A stretch of DNA of 24,452 nt. Origin: a virus. Under the pieces are notes generated by a model. The model was given only the letters and a program-made list of their open reading frames with translations. It did not search any database and was not told the origin of the DNA. The stretch spans positions 1-24,452 of IMG/VR virus record IMGVR_UViG_3300010885_005715; one strand, given 5' to 3'. A program made the position numbers and the translations under genes. How positions within the stretch are numbered: the first letter of the stretch is position 1; the number at the start of each line of letters is the position of its first letter. Of this stretch, positions 6,788 to 19,200 are shown in pieces.

Positions 6788-9700
6788 ATGAGTTCAACAG
6801 ATAGACAAAATAATTTGCTAATATCGGAAGATTGGAAAAAGATCTATCAGAGTTTCCGAAATGCTGATTTTCAAAGTTATGATTTTGAAAATTTACGTAG
6901 AACTATGATTCAGTACTTGCGTACTAATTATCCTGAAGATTTCAACGATTACATTGAGTCTAGCGAATACCTTGCCCTAATTGACCTTATTGCGTTCTTG
7001 GGCCAAAGCATAGCTTTCCGCGTTGATTTAAATGCCCGTGAAAACTTTTTAGAACTTGCAAGTCGTCGTGATAGCGTGTTGCGTCTGGCCCGATTAATCA
7101 GCTATAATGCTAAACGTAATATAGCCGCCAACGGCCTACTTAAAGTTTCCACAGTACAAACAAGCGAAACTGTTATTGACAGTAACGGACGTAATATTGC
7201 CAATCAAGTTATTGCTTGGAATGATCCTAGTAACACCAATTGGTACGATCAATTCATTAAGGTTATGAATGCGGCACTACCTCAGTCACAACAGTTTGGT
7301 AGTCCAGCCGCATCAGACACGATCTATGGAATACCGACGAGTCAATATAGATTTAATGCAACTAATACTAATGTTCCTATTTTTGGATTTACGAGTTCAG
7401 TCGCTGGTCGCTCAATGAACTTTGAAATTACCAGCACTACATTTAAAGGTCAAAACTACATTTATGAAGAAGCGCCGGCAGTAGGTAATAAACCAGCGTG
7501 TGTATATAGAGAAGACGGGCATGGCGCCGGCAGCGCCAGCACTGGATTCTTTTTTAACTTTACTCAAGGTAATTTACAAGCTGGACAGTTTACAGTATCT
7601 CAACCAAGTAGTAACGAAAGTATCGATGTAGCAACTCCAAATATTAACAACAGTGATGTATGGTTATATAAATTAAATCAAGATGGAGTTGACAGTGAAT
7701 TATGGACACCAGTAAGTTCTATAACCGGCAACAATATTATCTATAATAGCTTAAACAAATCAATTAAAAATATCTACACCGTAGTAACTCGTGTAAATGA
7801 TCAAATTAGTTTAGCGTTTAGTGATGGTACATTTGGCAATCTTCCTCTGGGATCGTTTAGAACCTATTATAGAGTAAGTAATGGATTAACTTATGTAATT
7901 AACTCATCTGATATTAGAAATATCAGCATATCGATTCCGTATACATCAGCTTCTGGAAATGCTGAGACAATAACTCTTGCATTAAGTTTAGCATCATCCG
8001 TTAGCAACGCAACTGCAACAGAAGATAATGCATCTGTAAAAACTAATGCTCCGCAAACTTACTATACACAGAATCGTATGATAACAGGCGAGGATTATAA
8101 CATTAGTCCACTGGCCGCTTCACAACAGGTTGCAAAAGTTAAAAGCGTCAATAGAACTAGTAGTGGTATTAGTAGATATTTTGATTTGTCAGATCCTACA
8201 GGAAAGTATAGCAGTACTAATCTATTTGCAGATGACGGCATAATCTATCAAGATTTCTATACCGACTCGGGCACACAATTTAATTATGTAACTAAAACTG
8301 ATATACAGGGTGTTATATATAATCGAATAACATCTTTACTTGCCAGTGCAGATTTGGCTAATTTTTATTATAATAATTTTGTTAATTTTCTAACAGCAAG
8401 TCTTAATATTGCCTGGTACAAAACTACTTCAGATTCAGTGTCATCAACAGGTTATGTAGGTGACGTAGTCGATGCTGGCGCATATAAAGTTGGAACATAC
8501 ACCAACACCGACTTACGATATCTTACAAAAGGAGCCTTAATTAAATTTATAGCACCTGCTGGAAAATATTTCAATACAAATAATGCTAACGCATTAGTTA
8601 CCGGATCAGCAACAGTTCCAGGAGCATCTAGCTATATTTGGGCAGAAGTTGTAAGTGTAAATGGTGACGGTACTGCTAATAACACTGGCGTATTAAGTTC
8701 AGGACTTGGACCTATAACTTTAAATCAACCAATCCCATCGGGCGCAACACTTTCAAAATTAATACCCCAGTTGACAACTTCTATCAATTCAACTGTTATT
8801 ACAACAATGATAGATTTAATTTTTGCAAACAAACCTTTTGGTTTACGGTATAATGCATCGGTTCAAACTTGGCAAATTGTATACGAAGCTAACCTCGACA
8901 CAGTGTCTGCTTTTAGTTTAGGAAGTGAGGGCGATACTACCAACACTCAACAAGATGCTAGTTGGTTATTGTTGTTTACCACCAATAATGTATTCTATAC
9001 TGTTACAACTCGACTATTGAGATATGTGTTTGAAAGTAACAAACAAGTTCGTTTTTACTTTGATAGTACTGACCCTATATACGACAGTTCTACCGGCAAG
9101 GTAATATCTGATCAAGTCAATGTATTAAGTATAAACACCCAACCAGATGCAACCTCGTCTTTTACTAGAGACCAAAAATGGAAAGTGGTAAAGGAGTACG
9201 TAGGTGTCGACGGATACATTGATAATAAAAAAATAGTAATTAGTTTTAGTGAAGACACTGATAACGGTGCTATCCAGGATCCTGAAACATTTTTAAATAT
9301 TGTTGCACCTACAACTAATTCGTTAACAAAATACATTATCCAACAACGATATTTGTTAAATGACGGACAAGAAGACTATCAGTATATTAGTAACACATCG
9401 AATACTGTGGTAATTGCCCCCACTCAGTCGTCAGTACTGACCACATTAACTACATATCCAAACGGACAGTATTTCTATTTTGTTGATACTAGAGTAGTTA
9501 AAAAATTAAATTTATCAACAGCCGCGCTAGTTCCTACACTAGACTATAAAGTATTTGTAGGAAGAGATAATTTAAAATTCCAGTATACGCATAGTGCTGA
9601 TTATAATTCTCGTATAGATCCAAGTGCAAGTAACATAGTCGATGTTTATATCCTAACTAAAAATTATGATACAGCTTATAGACAATGGTTATCTAATAAT

Positions 9701-10252
9701 TCAGTAGGATTACCGTTACCTCCAAGTTCTGATGAATTATATAATTTGTTAGCACCAAGTCTAAACTTAATTAAATCGATAAGCGATGAAATTGTATATC
9801 ACCCTGTATCATACAAGGTATTGTTTGGGCCAACTGCTGAGCGAGAAGTTCAAGCAACTTTTAAAGTAACTAAAAATTCTAGTAGTGTGGTATCGGACAA
9901 TGATATTAAGGCAAGAGTTGTAACTACTCTTAACACATTCTTTGCATTAGATAATTGGGATTTCGGAGACACATTCTATTTTACCGAACTGTCAACATAT
10001 GTAATGAATCAACTAGCACCTGATATTACAAACTTTGTTATAGTACCATTGCAGAGTGATTTGTACTTTGGTAGCTTATTCCAAATATCTTGTCCAAGTA
10101 ATCAAATTTTTACCAACGGAGCAACCGTTGACAACATTGAAATTATTTCAGGCATCACTGGAGCAAATATTAGAACAGTTACTGGTTCTGCATTAACTTC
10201 GGTGACTTCAAATCAAAATGTAACTAGTGCAAATTACGGAGCAACAAATTAA
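6788..10252 (+). CDS. 6: Baseplate wedge subunit gp6-like (baseplate J related), extended
   Basis: The main wedge protein that closes the inner baseplate ring by dimer contacts. The N-terminus fits gp6: FQSYDFENLRRTMIQYLRTN (about 28-47), SEYLALIDLIAFLGQSIAFR, LNARENFLELASRRDSVLRL and ARLISYNAKRNI (to about 113). A baseplate-J-like motif TYYTQNRMITGEDYNISP is at about 424. The conserved C-terminal part begins near 1000 with DEIVYHPVSYKVLFGPTAER and includes NTFFALDNWDFGDTFYFTEL. At 1,154 residues it is much longer than T4 gp6 (660); the extra length is mostly beta-rich Ser/Thr/Asn sequence in the middle. The ATG at 6788 is the first after the gp25 stop in this frame with the conserved N-terminus intact. 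The stop overlaps the next ATG by one base. Confidence 0.9.
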   Translation: MSSTDRQNNLLISEDWKKIYQSFRNADFQSYDFENLRRTMIQYLRTNYPEDFNDYIESSEYLALIDLIAFLGQSIAFRVDLNARENFLELASRRDSVLRLARLISYNAKRNIAANGLLKVSTVQTSETVIDSNGRNIANQVIAWNDPSNTNWYDQFIKVMNAALPQSQQFGSPAASDTIYGIPTSQYRFNATNTNVPIFGFTSSVAGRSMNFEITSTTFKGQNYIYEEAPAVGNKPACVYREDGHGAGSASTGFFFNFTQGNLQAGQFTVSQPSSNESIDVATPNINNSDVWLYKLNQDGVDSELWTPVSSITGNNIIYNSLNKSIKNIYTVVTRVNDQISLAFSDGTFGNLPLGSFRTYYRVSNGLTYVINSSDIRNISISIPYTSASGNAETITLALSLASSVSNATATEDNASVKTNAPQTYYTQNRMITGEDYNISPLAASQQVAKVKSVNRTSSGISRYFDLSDPTGKYSSTNLFADDGIIYQDFYTDSGTQFNYVTKTDIQGVIYNRITSLLASADLANFYYNNFVNFLTASLNIAWYKTTSDSVSSTGYVGDVVDAGAYKVGTYTNTDLRYLTKGALIKFIAPAGKYFNTNNANALVTGSATVPGASSYIWAEVVSVNGDGTANNTGVLSSGLGPITLNQPIPSGATLSKLIPQLTTSINSTVITTMIDLIFANKPFGLRYNASVQTWQIVYEANLDTVSAFSLGSEGDTTNTQQDASWLLLFTTNNVFYTVTTRLLRYVFESNKQVRFYFDSTDPIYDSSTGKVISDQVNVLSINTQPDATSSFTRDQKWKVVKEYVGVDGYIDNKKIVISFSEDTDNGAIQDPETFLNIVAPTTNSLTKYIIQQRYLLNDGQEDYQYISNTSNTVVIAPTQSSVLTTLTTYPNGQYFYFVDTRVVKKLNLSTAALVPTLDYKVFVGRDNLKFQYTHSADYNSRIDPSASNIVDVYILTKNYDTAYRQWLSNNSVGLPLPPSSDELYNLLAPSLNLIKSISDEIVYHPVSYKVLFGPTAEREVQATFKVTKNSSSVVSDNDIKARVVTTLNTFFALDNWDFGDTFYFTELSTYVMNQLAPDITNFVIVPLQSDLYFGSLFQISCPSNQIFTNGATVDNIEIISGITGANIRTVTGSALTSVTSNQNVTSANYGATN

Positions 10253-13200
10253 TGGCCATCAGTAATAATCCAAATGGTACGAACGCAGTTGCCGTAAATT
10301 TTTTACCAAATTTTTATAAGACTGACTCAAATAAAAAATTCCTACAGGCCACAGTTGATCAAATAGTACAACCAGGCGCTGTAAAAAAGATTAACGGATT
10401 CATTGGCAGAAAAACAGCCAAGGCAACAGTTGGAGACGATGTTTATATCGAAGCTCCAACAGAACAACGACAAGATTATCAACTTGAGCCTAGTTTTACT
10501 GTAAAAGATACATTGGGAAATCCTACATTTTTTAAAGACTATCAAGATTATATTAATCAAATAAATGTCTTTGGCGGTAATACTGCAAATCATGCAAGAC
10601 TAAATGCACAAGAATTCTATAGTTGGGATCCGCATATCAACTGGGATAAATTTGTTAACTTTCAAAGTTACTATTGGCTTCCATACGGTCCTGATACAAT
10701 TACAATCTTTGGTCAACAAAAAGCAGTAACCAGCACATATACGGTTCAGCTAGAAACTCAAGGTTCAGATTATCAATATTTGTTTACTCCTGATGGGCTA
10801 ACCCCTAACCCAGTGCTGACCTTATATAGAGGCCAGACATATATATTTGACATCACTAGTCCCGGCAATCCGTTTAGTATTAAGATTAACAGAAACATAG
10901 GTACATTTGATAGATATACCTCTGGTGTAGTTGGCAACACGGGTGTTGTAGATGGAAAAATTACATTTGAGGTTCCCCTAAATGCTCCTAATATTTTGTA
11001 TTATCAAAGTGAAACAGATAGGAACTTAGGCGGTGTTATTAAGATTCTTGACATCACAGAAGACTCGTATATTGATGTTGCCGCTGATTTATTAGGTAAG
11101 AAAACATATAAATTATCAGATGGAACTCCGTTAAGTAACGGAATGAAAATATCGTTTGGCGGAAATGTATCACCAGCAGAATATGAGACCGGAGAATATT
11201 ATGTTGAGGGTGTCGGTTCTTCTATTAAATTGATTAATAAAAATATCTTAGAAATCGTTACTACATACACTGCAACTGAAGCAGTTTATTTTGACAGCAT
11301 TCCTTTTGATAGTCAACCATTCGGTGATTCTTCTAATTACGCATCAACAAAAGATTATATAACAATAAATCGTGCTAGTAGAGATCATAATCCCTGGAGT
11401 AGATACAATCGATGGTTCCATAAAGATACTATTGAAGCTGTTGCGGCATACTTAGGCAACACGATTACATTAGATCAAACCAGCCGAGCAGTCCGTCCAA
11501 TTATAGAATTTAACGCAGATTTAAAATTATTTAATTTTGGAACGCTAGCAGTTAGCGATGTAGATGTTATCGATACATTTACTAAAGATGCGTTTTCGAC
11601 CATTGAGGGTAGTAGAGGATATAATGTTGACGGAGTCCCGCTATCACAAGGGCAACTGGTATTGTTCACGGCCGATACTGATCGATTGGTAAAAAATAAT
11701 ATATACCGAGTAACATTTACAAATATTCTAGGCTACAGACAGATCCATTTAGAACCGGTAACACAGCCAGTACTAAACAATGTAGTATTAATTAGACAGG
11801 GTAAGAAGAATCAAGGGCAGATGTATTGGTATGACGGTATTACTTGGAAATTAGCTCAACAAAAAACAAATACCAATCAAGCTCCGTTATTTGACATAGT
11901 CGATAGTAATAAAATCTCATACGGCAATACTAGCACATATCCTGGCACAGATTTTATCGGAACTTCAATCTTTAGTTATAAGATAGCTTCAACTGGATTG
12001 ACTGATATAAATCTTGGATTTCCACTAACTTACAAAAATATTAATAACATCGGTGATATTGTTTTTAATTTTACATTAGCCACTGACACATTTCAATACA
12101 AGTTGTCTACAACAACTGCTTTAAAAACAGTATTAATTAAAGTAGGTTACTTAGTATCACAAGATTATGCTGGCAATCCAGTTTATCAGAACGGCTGGCA
12201 ACGATCTATAGTTTCAACTGTGCAGGCAGGAGTTCGAGTTTATAAAAATAGTAACCTAGTAAATAATTTTCCTATCGATATATTTGATAACATTGATGAC
12301 TTGTCAGACTTAAATGTAAAAGTATACATCAATGGTATACGTTTAGATGAATCATATTGGTCAGTGGTCAACACGTCAATATACAAGCAACTTAAATTAA
12401 CAACTAGTATTGCAACTACTGATGTATTAACTATCAGAACTTTTGCAAAACAGCCGATTAATAGCAATGGCTATTATGAAATTCCTATCAACTTACAAAA
12501 TAATCCAATGAATGATGAGATAGGCGATTTCACACTCGGCGAAGTGTCTGATCACGTTGCTTCTATCGTTGATAATATACCCGAGTCTATAGAGGTTGGT
12601 GAAGAGTTCGCCAACACACAGACTATTGGTAATCAAACGTTTGATCCGGATCATGAAAACATTCGCGACTTGGGAAATATTACACCGTATGGTACTAAAT
12701 TTGTCCAGCACAGCGGCCCTGCAAGTTTATCTATCTATCATATTACTTCTGAAACTAATAATATTGTTCGAGCGATCGAAAAAAATCGTGAAGATTACAG
12801 CAACTTTAAGAAAAACTTCATCAACATTGCAACTAATCTAGGTGTTGATTCGAATCCTGTAGACCAAGTTGATATGATTTTAAATCGTATTAACAAAGAT
12901 AAACCAAAAACATTCCCATATTATTTTAGTGATATGGTTCCGTACGGTTCATTTGTACAAACTGTATTAACTGTTGTTGATTATAGAATAAAATCATATC
13001 CTCTAACTAATGTGTTTAGTTTAGACAAACTATCAAACCAAGCAGTGGGCGTATATCTTAACGGATTTGAGACCGGCACTCAATTGTTATATGGTAGAGA
13101 TTATACATTTGATCAACAAGGGTTCGTAGTGTTAACCGATGCAGTCCCATTACAAAACAATAATACTATCACTATCAGAGAATATGACGATACTGACGGA

Positions 13201-16200
13201 TCATTCATACCAGAAACTCCGAGTAAACTTGGAATCTGGCCAAAGTATGAGCCTAGGATCTATTTAGATACTAGCCTTGTTACTCCTGTTAGGATGATAC
13301 AAGGGCATGATGGTAGCCAAGTAGCGGCATATAATGATTATCGAGATGCTATTTTATTAGAATTAGAAAAGCGTATCTATAATAATATTAAAGTTGCATA
13401 CAACACTAGCATATATGATATTGCTGATACGATTCCTAGTTATAATAGAACTAATGCATATAGTATTAATGAATTTAATAATGTATTAGCTCCAAGTTTT
13501 TATAAGTGGGCAACGTTGGTTGATAAAGATTTTACCAAACCGTTAAACTACGATCTTAATAATAGTTTTACCTACAACTATGCAGGACATTCTGCTCCTA
13601 ACGGTACCACAGTGCCTGGCTATTGGAGAGGAGTATATCGATGGTTGTTAGATACAGATCGTCCACATATTTGTCCTTGGGAGATGTTGGGCTTTACTGA
13701 ACAACCTACTTGGTGGACTGAGGTATACGGATCAGCACCATATAGTAGAGACAACCGAGTTATGTGGCAAGATATTGCAGACGGTGTAGTTCGAGCACCG
13801 GGTGTTCCTGCAATCACATTAACGAAATATGTTAAGCCATTTTTAATGAATCATATTCCGGTAGACGAAAACGGCAATCTACTCAGCCCATTAGCTTCCG
13901 GACTTGCTAGAGGAACTGTTACTCAGCGGACTTCTAACGATTTTGTATTCGGTGATGTCGGCCCGGTAGAGGCCGCCTGGAGAAGAAGCAGCCACTTTCC
14001 ATTTAGTACTATATTAGCTTCGATGATTCTCACCCCGGCGAATACGTTTGGAGTCTTATTAGATAGATCACGGATTATAAGAAATTTAGCAGGCCAGTTA
14101 GTTTATTCAGATACTAATTTAAGAATTAAACCTTCAAATATTAAATTACCTAACATTACTTCTAGCAACAATCGGATCCAGACTGCAGGTGTTATTAATT
14201 ATCTTACTAATTACATCTTAAGTGATAATTTAAAATCGTATACAGACTATCAGTACGATTTAATAAATCTAGCACCACAAATTAGTTATCGTGTTGGCGG
14301 ATTTACTAGCAAACAAAAATTTAATTTGTTGTTAGATTCACGAACATATGCGTCGTCAAATGTAGTGTTTATACCGCAAGATGATTATACTATCATTCTT
14401 AACAGTTCAAGTCCCGTTAAGAAAATTGTATACAGCGGAGTTATTATTACTAAGGTAACATCCGGCTATGAAGTTAAGGGTTATAGCCAAACACAACCGT
14501 TTTTCAAATACTATCAGTATACTCAATCTGGTGTGACAATCAATGTTGGCGGAATTTCTGAGAAATTTAATACCTGGACAGTGTTAAGCGAATATGCGGC
14601 AGGCACTATAGTTAAACTAGCTCAACAGTATTATCGAGTGTTAGTTAACCATACAACTGCTACCACCTTTGAACCTAAATATTATCAGTCTATTAACAAA
14701 CTTCCGATTATTGGCGGCCGCGATGCTACGTTTAGAAAACTATGGGACAGAACCAAAGATCTAATAGTGCCTTATGGTACAACATTTACTAGTGTCCAAG
14801 CAGTTGTTGACTTTTTATTAGGTTACGGTGAATACTTAAAAGATCAAGGGTTTGTATTTGATGAATTTAATAAAAATCTTGGAGCTGTAACTAACTGGGA
14901 AACTAGTGCTAAAGAATTTATGTTCTGGACTACTCAAAATTGGAGTTCGGGTGCAGACAAGTGGACCGATTGGCGACCAAATGTTGTTATTCCGTTTAAT
15001 TCAATTATAAAATACAACGGTGACTATTATCGCTCTGTAAGAAATGTAGAAGCTAGTTCATCATTTGATGCAACGAGTTTTATTAAACTAGATAATTTAA
15101 GCACGATAGGTAGTGGAGTTATTAGCCTTAGCCCAAGTGCTGATAAGATCACGTTTAATACTACACTTGCCGTTGTAGACGATATCGGTAATCCATTTAA
15201 CGGATATGAAATCTTCAAAGTAGATGGCACCCCATTAGAAAAAGCATATATTAATTCTTTTAGAAGTGACAACGCAGTTAGTTATAGTTCTACGACCAAT
15301 GACGGTATATTTGGTGCGAGTTTTTATCTAGTACAAAAAGAACAAGTACTGCTACTAAACAATTCAACTATGTTTAACGACACGATCTATAGTCCTGCAA
15401 GTGGATATAGACAAGAGAGAATTACAGTAGCCGGTTACGTGAGTGTTGGTTGGACAGGCGGATTCGATGCGCCAGGCTTTATTTTCGATGAAGCAGTAAT
15501 AACAGAATGGCAACCTTGGAAAGATTATAATATCGGAGAGGTTGTAAAATTTGGTCAATTTTATTTACAAGCATCCCCAACGGGTAATTTTGTTCCAGGT
15601 GCAGAAATACTGGATCAAACTCAATGGTTAAAATTAACCAACAAACCCTCTCCTAAACTTATCCCTAACTGGACTTATAAGGCCGCACAATTTACTGACT
15701 TTTATAGTTTAGATAGTGATAATTTTGATGCCACTCAACAACAGGCGGCACAACATTTAATCGGCTATCAAAAGCGTTCATATCTTAATAACATTATTAA
15801 AGATGATGTGAGTGAGTTTAAATTCTATCAAGGTATGATTCGAGAAAAAGGTACACAGAACAGTTTAAATAAATTGTTTGATGTGTTAAGTGCCGACGGT
15901 CAAGAAAGTCTAACCTTTAAAGAAGAATGGGCTATCCGACTAGGACAATATGGTGCAAGTGGCGCATTTGAAAATATTGAATTCGTTTTAGACGAATCAC
16001 AATTTAAAATTAACCCACAGGGATTTTACCTAGTTAGCCAGCCAAACCCTAACGCACTTGATTATATTATTAGACAAACACCAAACAATGTTTATTTAAA
16101 ACCACTAGGATATACAAGCATACCATGGCCAGTGTTATCAAATTATCAACCTTATCTTCGTAGTGCAGGGTTTGTTCGAGCATCAGAAGTATTTGTTTCA

Positions 16201-19200
16201 TTAAAAACCATTGCAGATATCGTAAATTATGATGTAACAACCTTTAATAACGGATCATATGTATCTTGTGCGTTTGAAGGAACTAGCTGGAATGTATATA
16301 GATTTACTGACATTGATTTTGAAGTTACCGATATAACCTATGATAGCAACGTATTAACTATTACCCTTGTTGATTTTGTCGGACTACCGGTCGGAACATG
16401 GATCGGCATATCACAAACTACAAATATTAATGGTTTCTATAAAATAACCAGCGTAACTTTAAATTCGTTTACAGTAAGTGCAACACCATCTAATTGGGAA
16501 ACATTTACCGAACAATCAAAAGTTATCATTTATGCCTTGTTGAGTCAGCGAACTACATCTATTGACAACATTGATGATATCATTCCTCGTAAACTTACCG
16601 CTGGTGAACGCCTGTGGACTGACGATAGCGGTGACGGCACTTGGGCAACTTGGTCTTATGATCCTGTATACTCACAAGTAAGATTCTTTAATTCTACTCC
16701 GGCTACTGGATTAAACTATGGTAGGTCTGTAGCTATTAATGCCTTAGGCAATATTCTCGGAGCATCAACATCTAACGGTGATATTGTAACTTGGGACAAG
16801 GCAAGTGTTACTACACCGTGGATCCAGCGCCAACTAGTGACTAAGCCATATGTTACAAATCAAATAACATTAACTAATCTGTATGCAACCGTGTTAGCAT
16901 TTAGCAATGACGGTACCTGGCTAGCTACCGGTAGCCCGGAAGTTGGGTATGCATATACAAAACACAGAGGTATATACAGTAATGTAACTGCTTATCTAAT
17001 TGGAGATATAGTTTCTGTAGCTGGCGCTGGCTCTGCGGTTTATCTTTATAGAGCATTAGCAAATACACAAAATAATGCTCCTGCAACCGGTCAGAAATCA
17101 AACACCTACTGGGAAAGCATACCTTATATTCCTATCGACGATACTGGGACAACTAGTGGATTGGTAGCACAGGGTGTTATACATCTTTATAAGAAAGATA
17201 CAGATAACATTTATTCTTTAGTGGATTCTTTTGTTAGCCCAACCCCAACTGCTAACGAGCTGTTTGGTTCAAGTTTAAGATTCTTTACCTCAACTGCAAC
17301 TGGATCTATAGATCAGCTTATAGTCGGAGCATCCGGTTCTAGCAGAGTGTATAATTTTGTGCTTGGCACAGTAAACGAAGCATCAACAGCGTTCAACCCT
17401 GTTGGCACTATTGGCGGAATAATTGCTGTAACTTCTACAGCTGGAATTTTACCAGGAATGATAGTCAGCGGCACCGGATTCACTGGCGGACAAACTGTAA
17501 CAACTGTAATAAGTTCAACCAAGTTAGAGCTAACAGGTAGTCCTAATAGTACACCGTCGGGCGTATTAACATTTAGTGCTACCGGTTGGTTCTTTAAGAA
17601 TTATCATCTATCAACACTATACAATATTCCAATCGGAAGAAATTTTGGAGCTAGCGTAGTAGTTAGTGGAGATCATATATCTGCATACGCTCTGTCAGCT
17701 GTTGACGGAATAAATTTAGGTACGGTTGTAGTAGTGTATAAAAATACACCGCAAACAATAACCGGTGCTGGTGTTGCATTTGGTACTTCTGTAGCACTTT
17801 CAAATGATGGAACTTATCTAGTAATATCTGATACATTGACCAGCGGCACGAGTGTTAACCAAGGCGCAGTTTATGTTTATAAACGTATCAGTAATTCTTA
17901 TACATTATATCAAACTATTGTAAATCATAAACCGGAAAATTCTGGTTTCTTTGGTAGTAAAGTTGCTTTCATGTCGGACAAGACGCTAGTAGTTTATAGC
18001 TCAAGCGGTGATACTCTTAATGAGATGACATTTGATCAAACTCAAACAACCTTTGATAAAAAGAGTACTACGTTTATTACTAGACAAATTGACAGCGGCA
18101 AAGTAGATATCTACGACAACTATTCAACCAAGTGGGTGTTTAGTGAATCACTAACAACTACTAATACATTAAATGACGGATATGGCACTGGTTTTGCAGT
18201 AGGGTTAAATCACATTATTGTCGGAGCACCTACCACAATCGACCAAGCATTATCATCTGGTGTAGTGTATGATTATTATAAATTACCTAATACGTTTACC
18301 TGGACAAAAACACATACTGAAATTGTAAAACCAGATGTTGCAAAAATTAAAAAAGCCTTCTTATACAATAGAACAACGGGTGAACTAGTTAAGTATTTAG
18401 ATGTCATCGATCCCCTACAAGGAAAGATAGCAGGACCCGCAGCCGAAGAAATCACATTTAGTTCTTTTTATGACCCGGCCGAATACACTATAGGCAATGA
18501 TAGTGTAATCGTTAATGCAGATAACTCATGGACTACTAAACAAGTAGGAAAATTGTGGTGGGATCTAAGAACTACAAAATTTATTGATCCGTATGATGAA
18601 GAAGTTGTTTATAGAACCAGCAACTGGAACACACTAGCAACCGGTGCAACTGTTGATATCTATGAATGGGTAGCAAGCGTATATAAACCAGCCGACTGGG
18701 ATAACCTAGCAGATACCGAACCCGGTCTAGCTAAAAATATCAGCGGAACTAGTTTGTACGGAAATACAGCATACAGCGTTAGTCAGACCTATGATACTAT
18801 AAGTCAATCATATAGAAGCATTTATTATTTCTGGGTTAAAAATAAAACCTTAGTTCCCAACATCGCAGGCAGAAATATTTCGGCAGCAGATGTTGCTTCG
18901 CTGATTGCAAATCCAAGAGGACAGGGTTATGAATACTTGTCATTAACTGGAATTAATTCGTTCAACCTTACAAATGTTAAGTCAAAATTAATAGCAGACA
19001 ATATTGTGCTATCAGTTGAATATTGGACTACTGACAAGACTGATCGTAATGTACACAGTCATTGGAAAATTATCAGTGACGAAGAAACAACCGTTATACC
19101 TACAACTATAGAACAAAAATGGTTTGATAGTTTATGTGGTAGAGATTCTAATGGATTACCGGTTCCTGATTTAAAACAACCGATAAAATTAAGATACGGT

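Larger units (their letters stand above)
16702..18318 (+). other. FG-GAP-like beta-propeller of the giant protein, seven apparent blades
   Basis: Residues 2151-2689 contain seven recurrences of a blade pattern [Y/F]G-x-S/G-V-A...G/D-x-L-x-x-G/S...G-x-V-x-x-Y/W: NYGRSVAINALGNILGAS; AFSNDGTWLATGSPEVG; FGSSLRFFTSTATG then LIVGASGSSRVYNF; FGASVVVSGDHISAYALS; FGTSVALSNDGTYLVISD then GAVYVYKR; FGSKVAFMSDKTLVVYSS then GKVDIYDN; YGTGFAVGLNHIIVGAPT then GVVYDYYK. This matches FG-GAP/integrin-alpha-N-type repeats, although most blades lack the DxDxDG calcium loop. Blade 2 is interrupted by CBM-like module 4 (16978-17127) and blade 3 by a small beta domain (17380-17580). Confidence 0.65.

Noticed and set aside
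12596-12841. Plus-strand frame of 81 codons
   Set aside because: It is an alternative frame inside the giant gene, which reads through with conserved motifs such as NIRDLGNITPYGTKFVQHSG.
17161-18318. WD40-type propeller
   Set aside because: Motifs such as AFSNDGTWLATGS look WD40-like, but the other blades follow an FG-x-S-V-A plan without the GH and WD dipeptides, so FG-GAP-like is the better fit.
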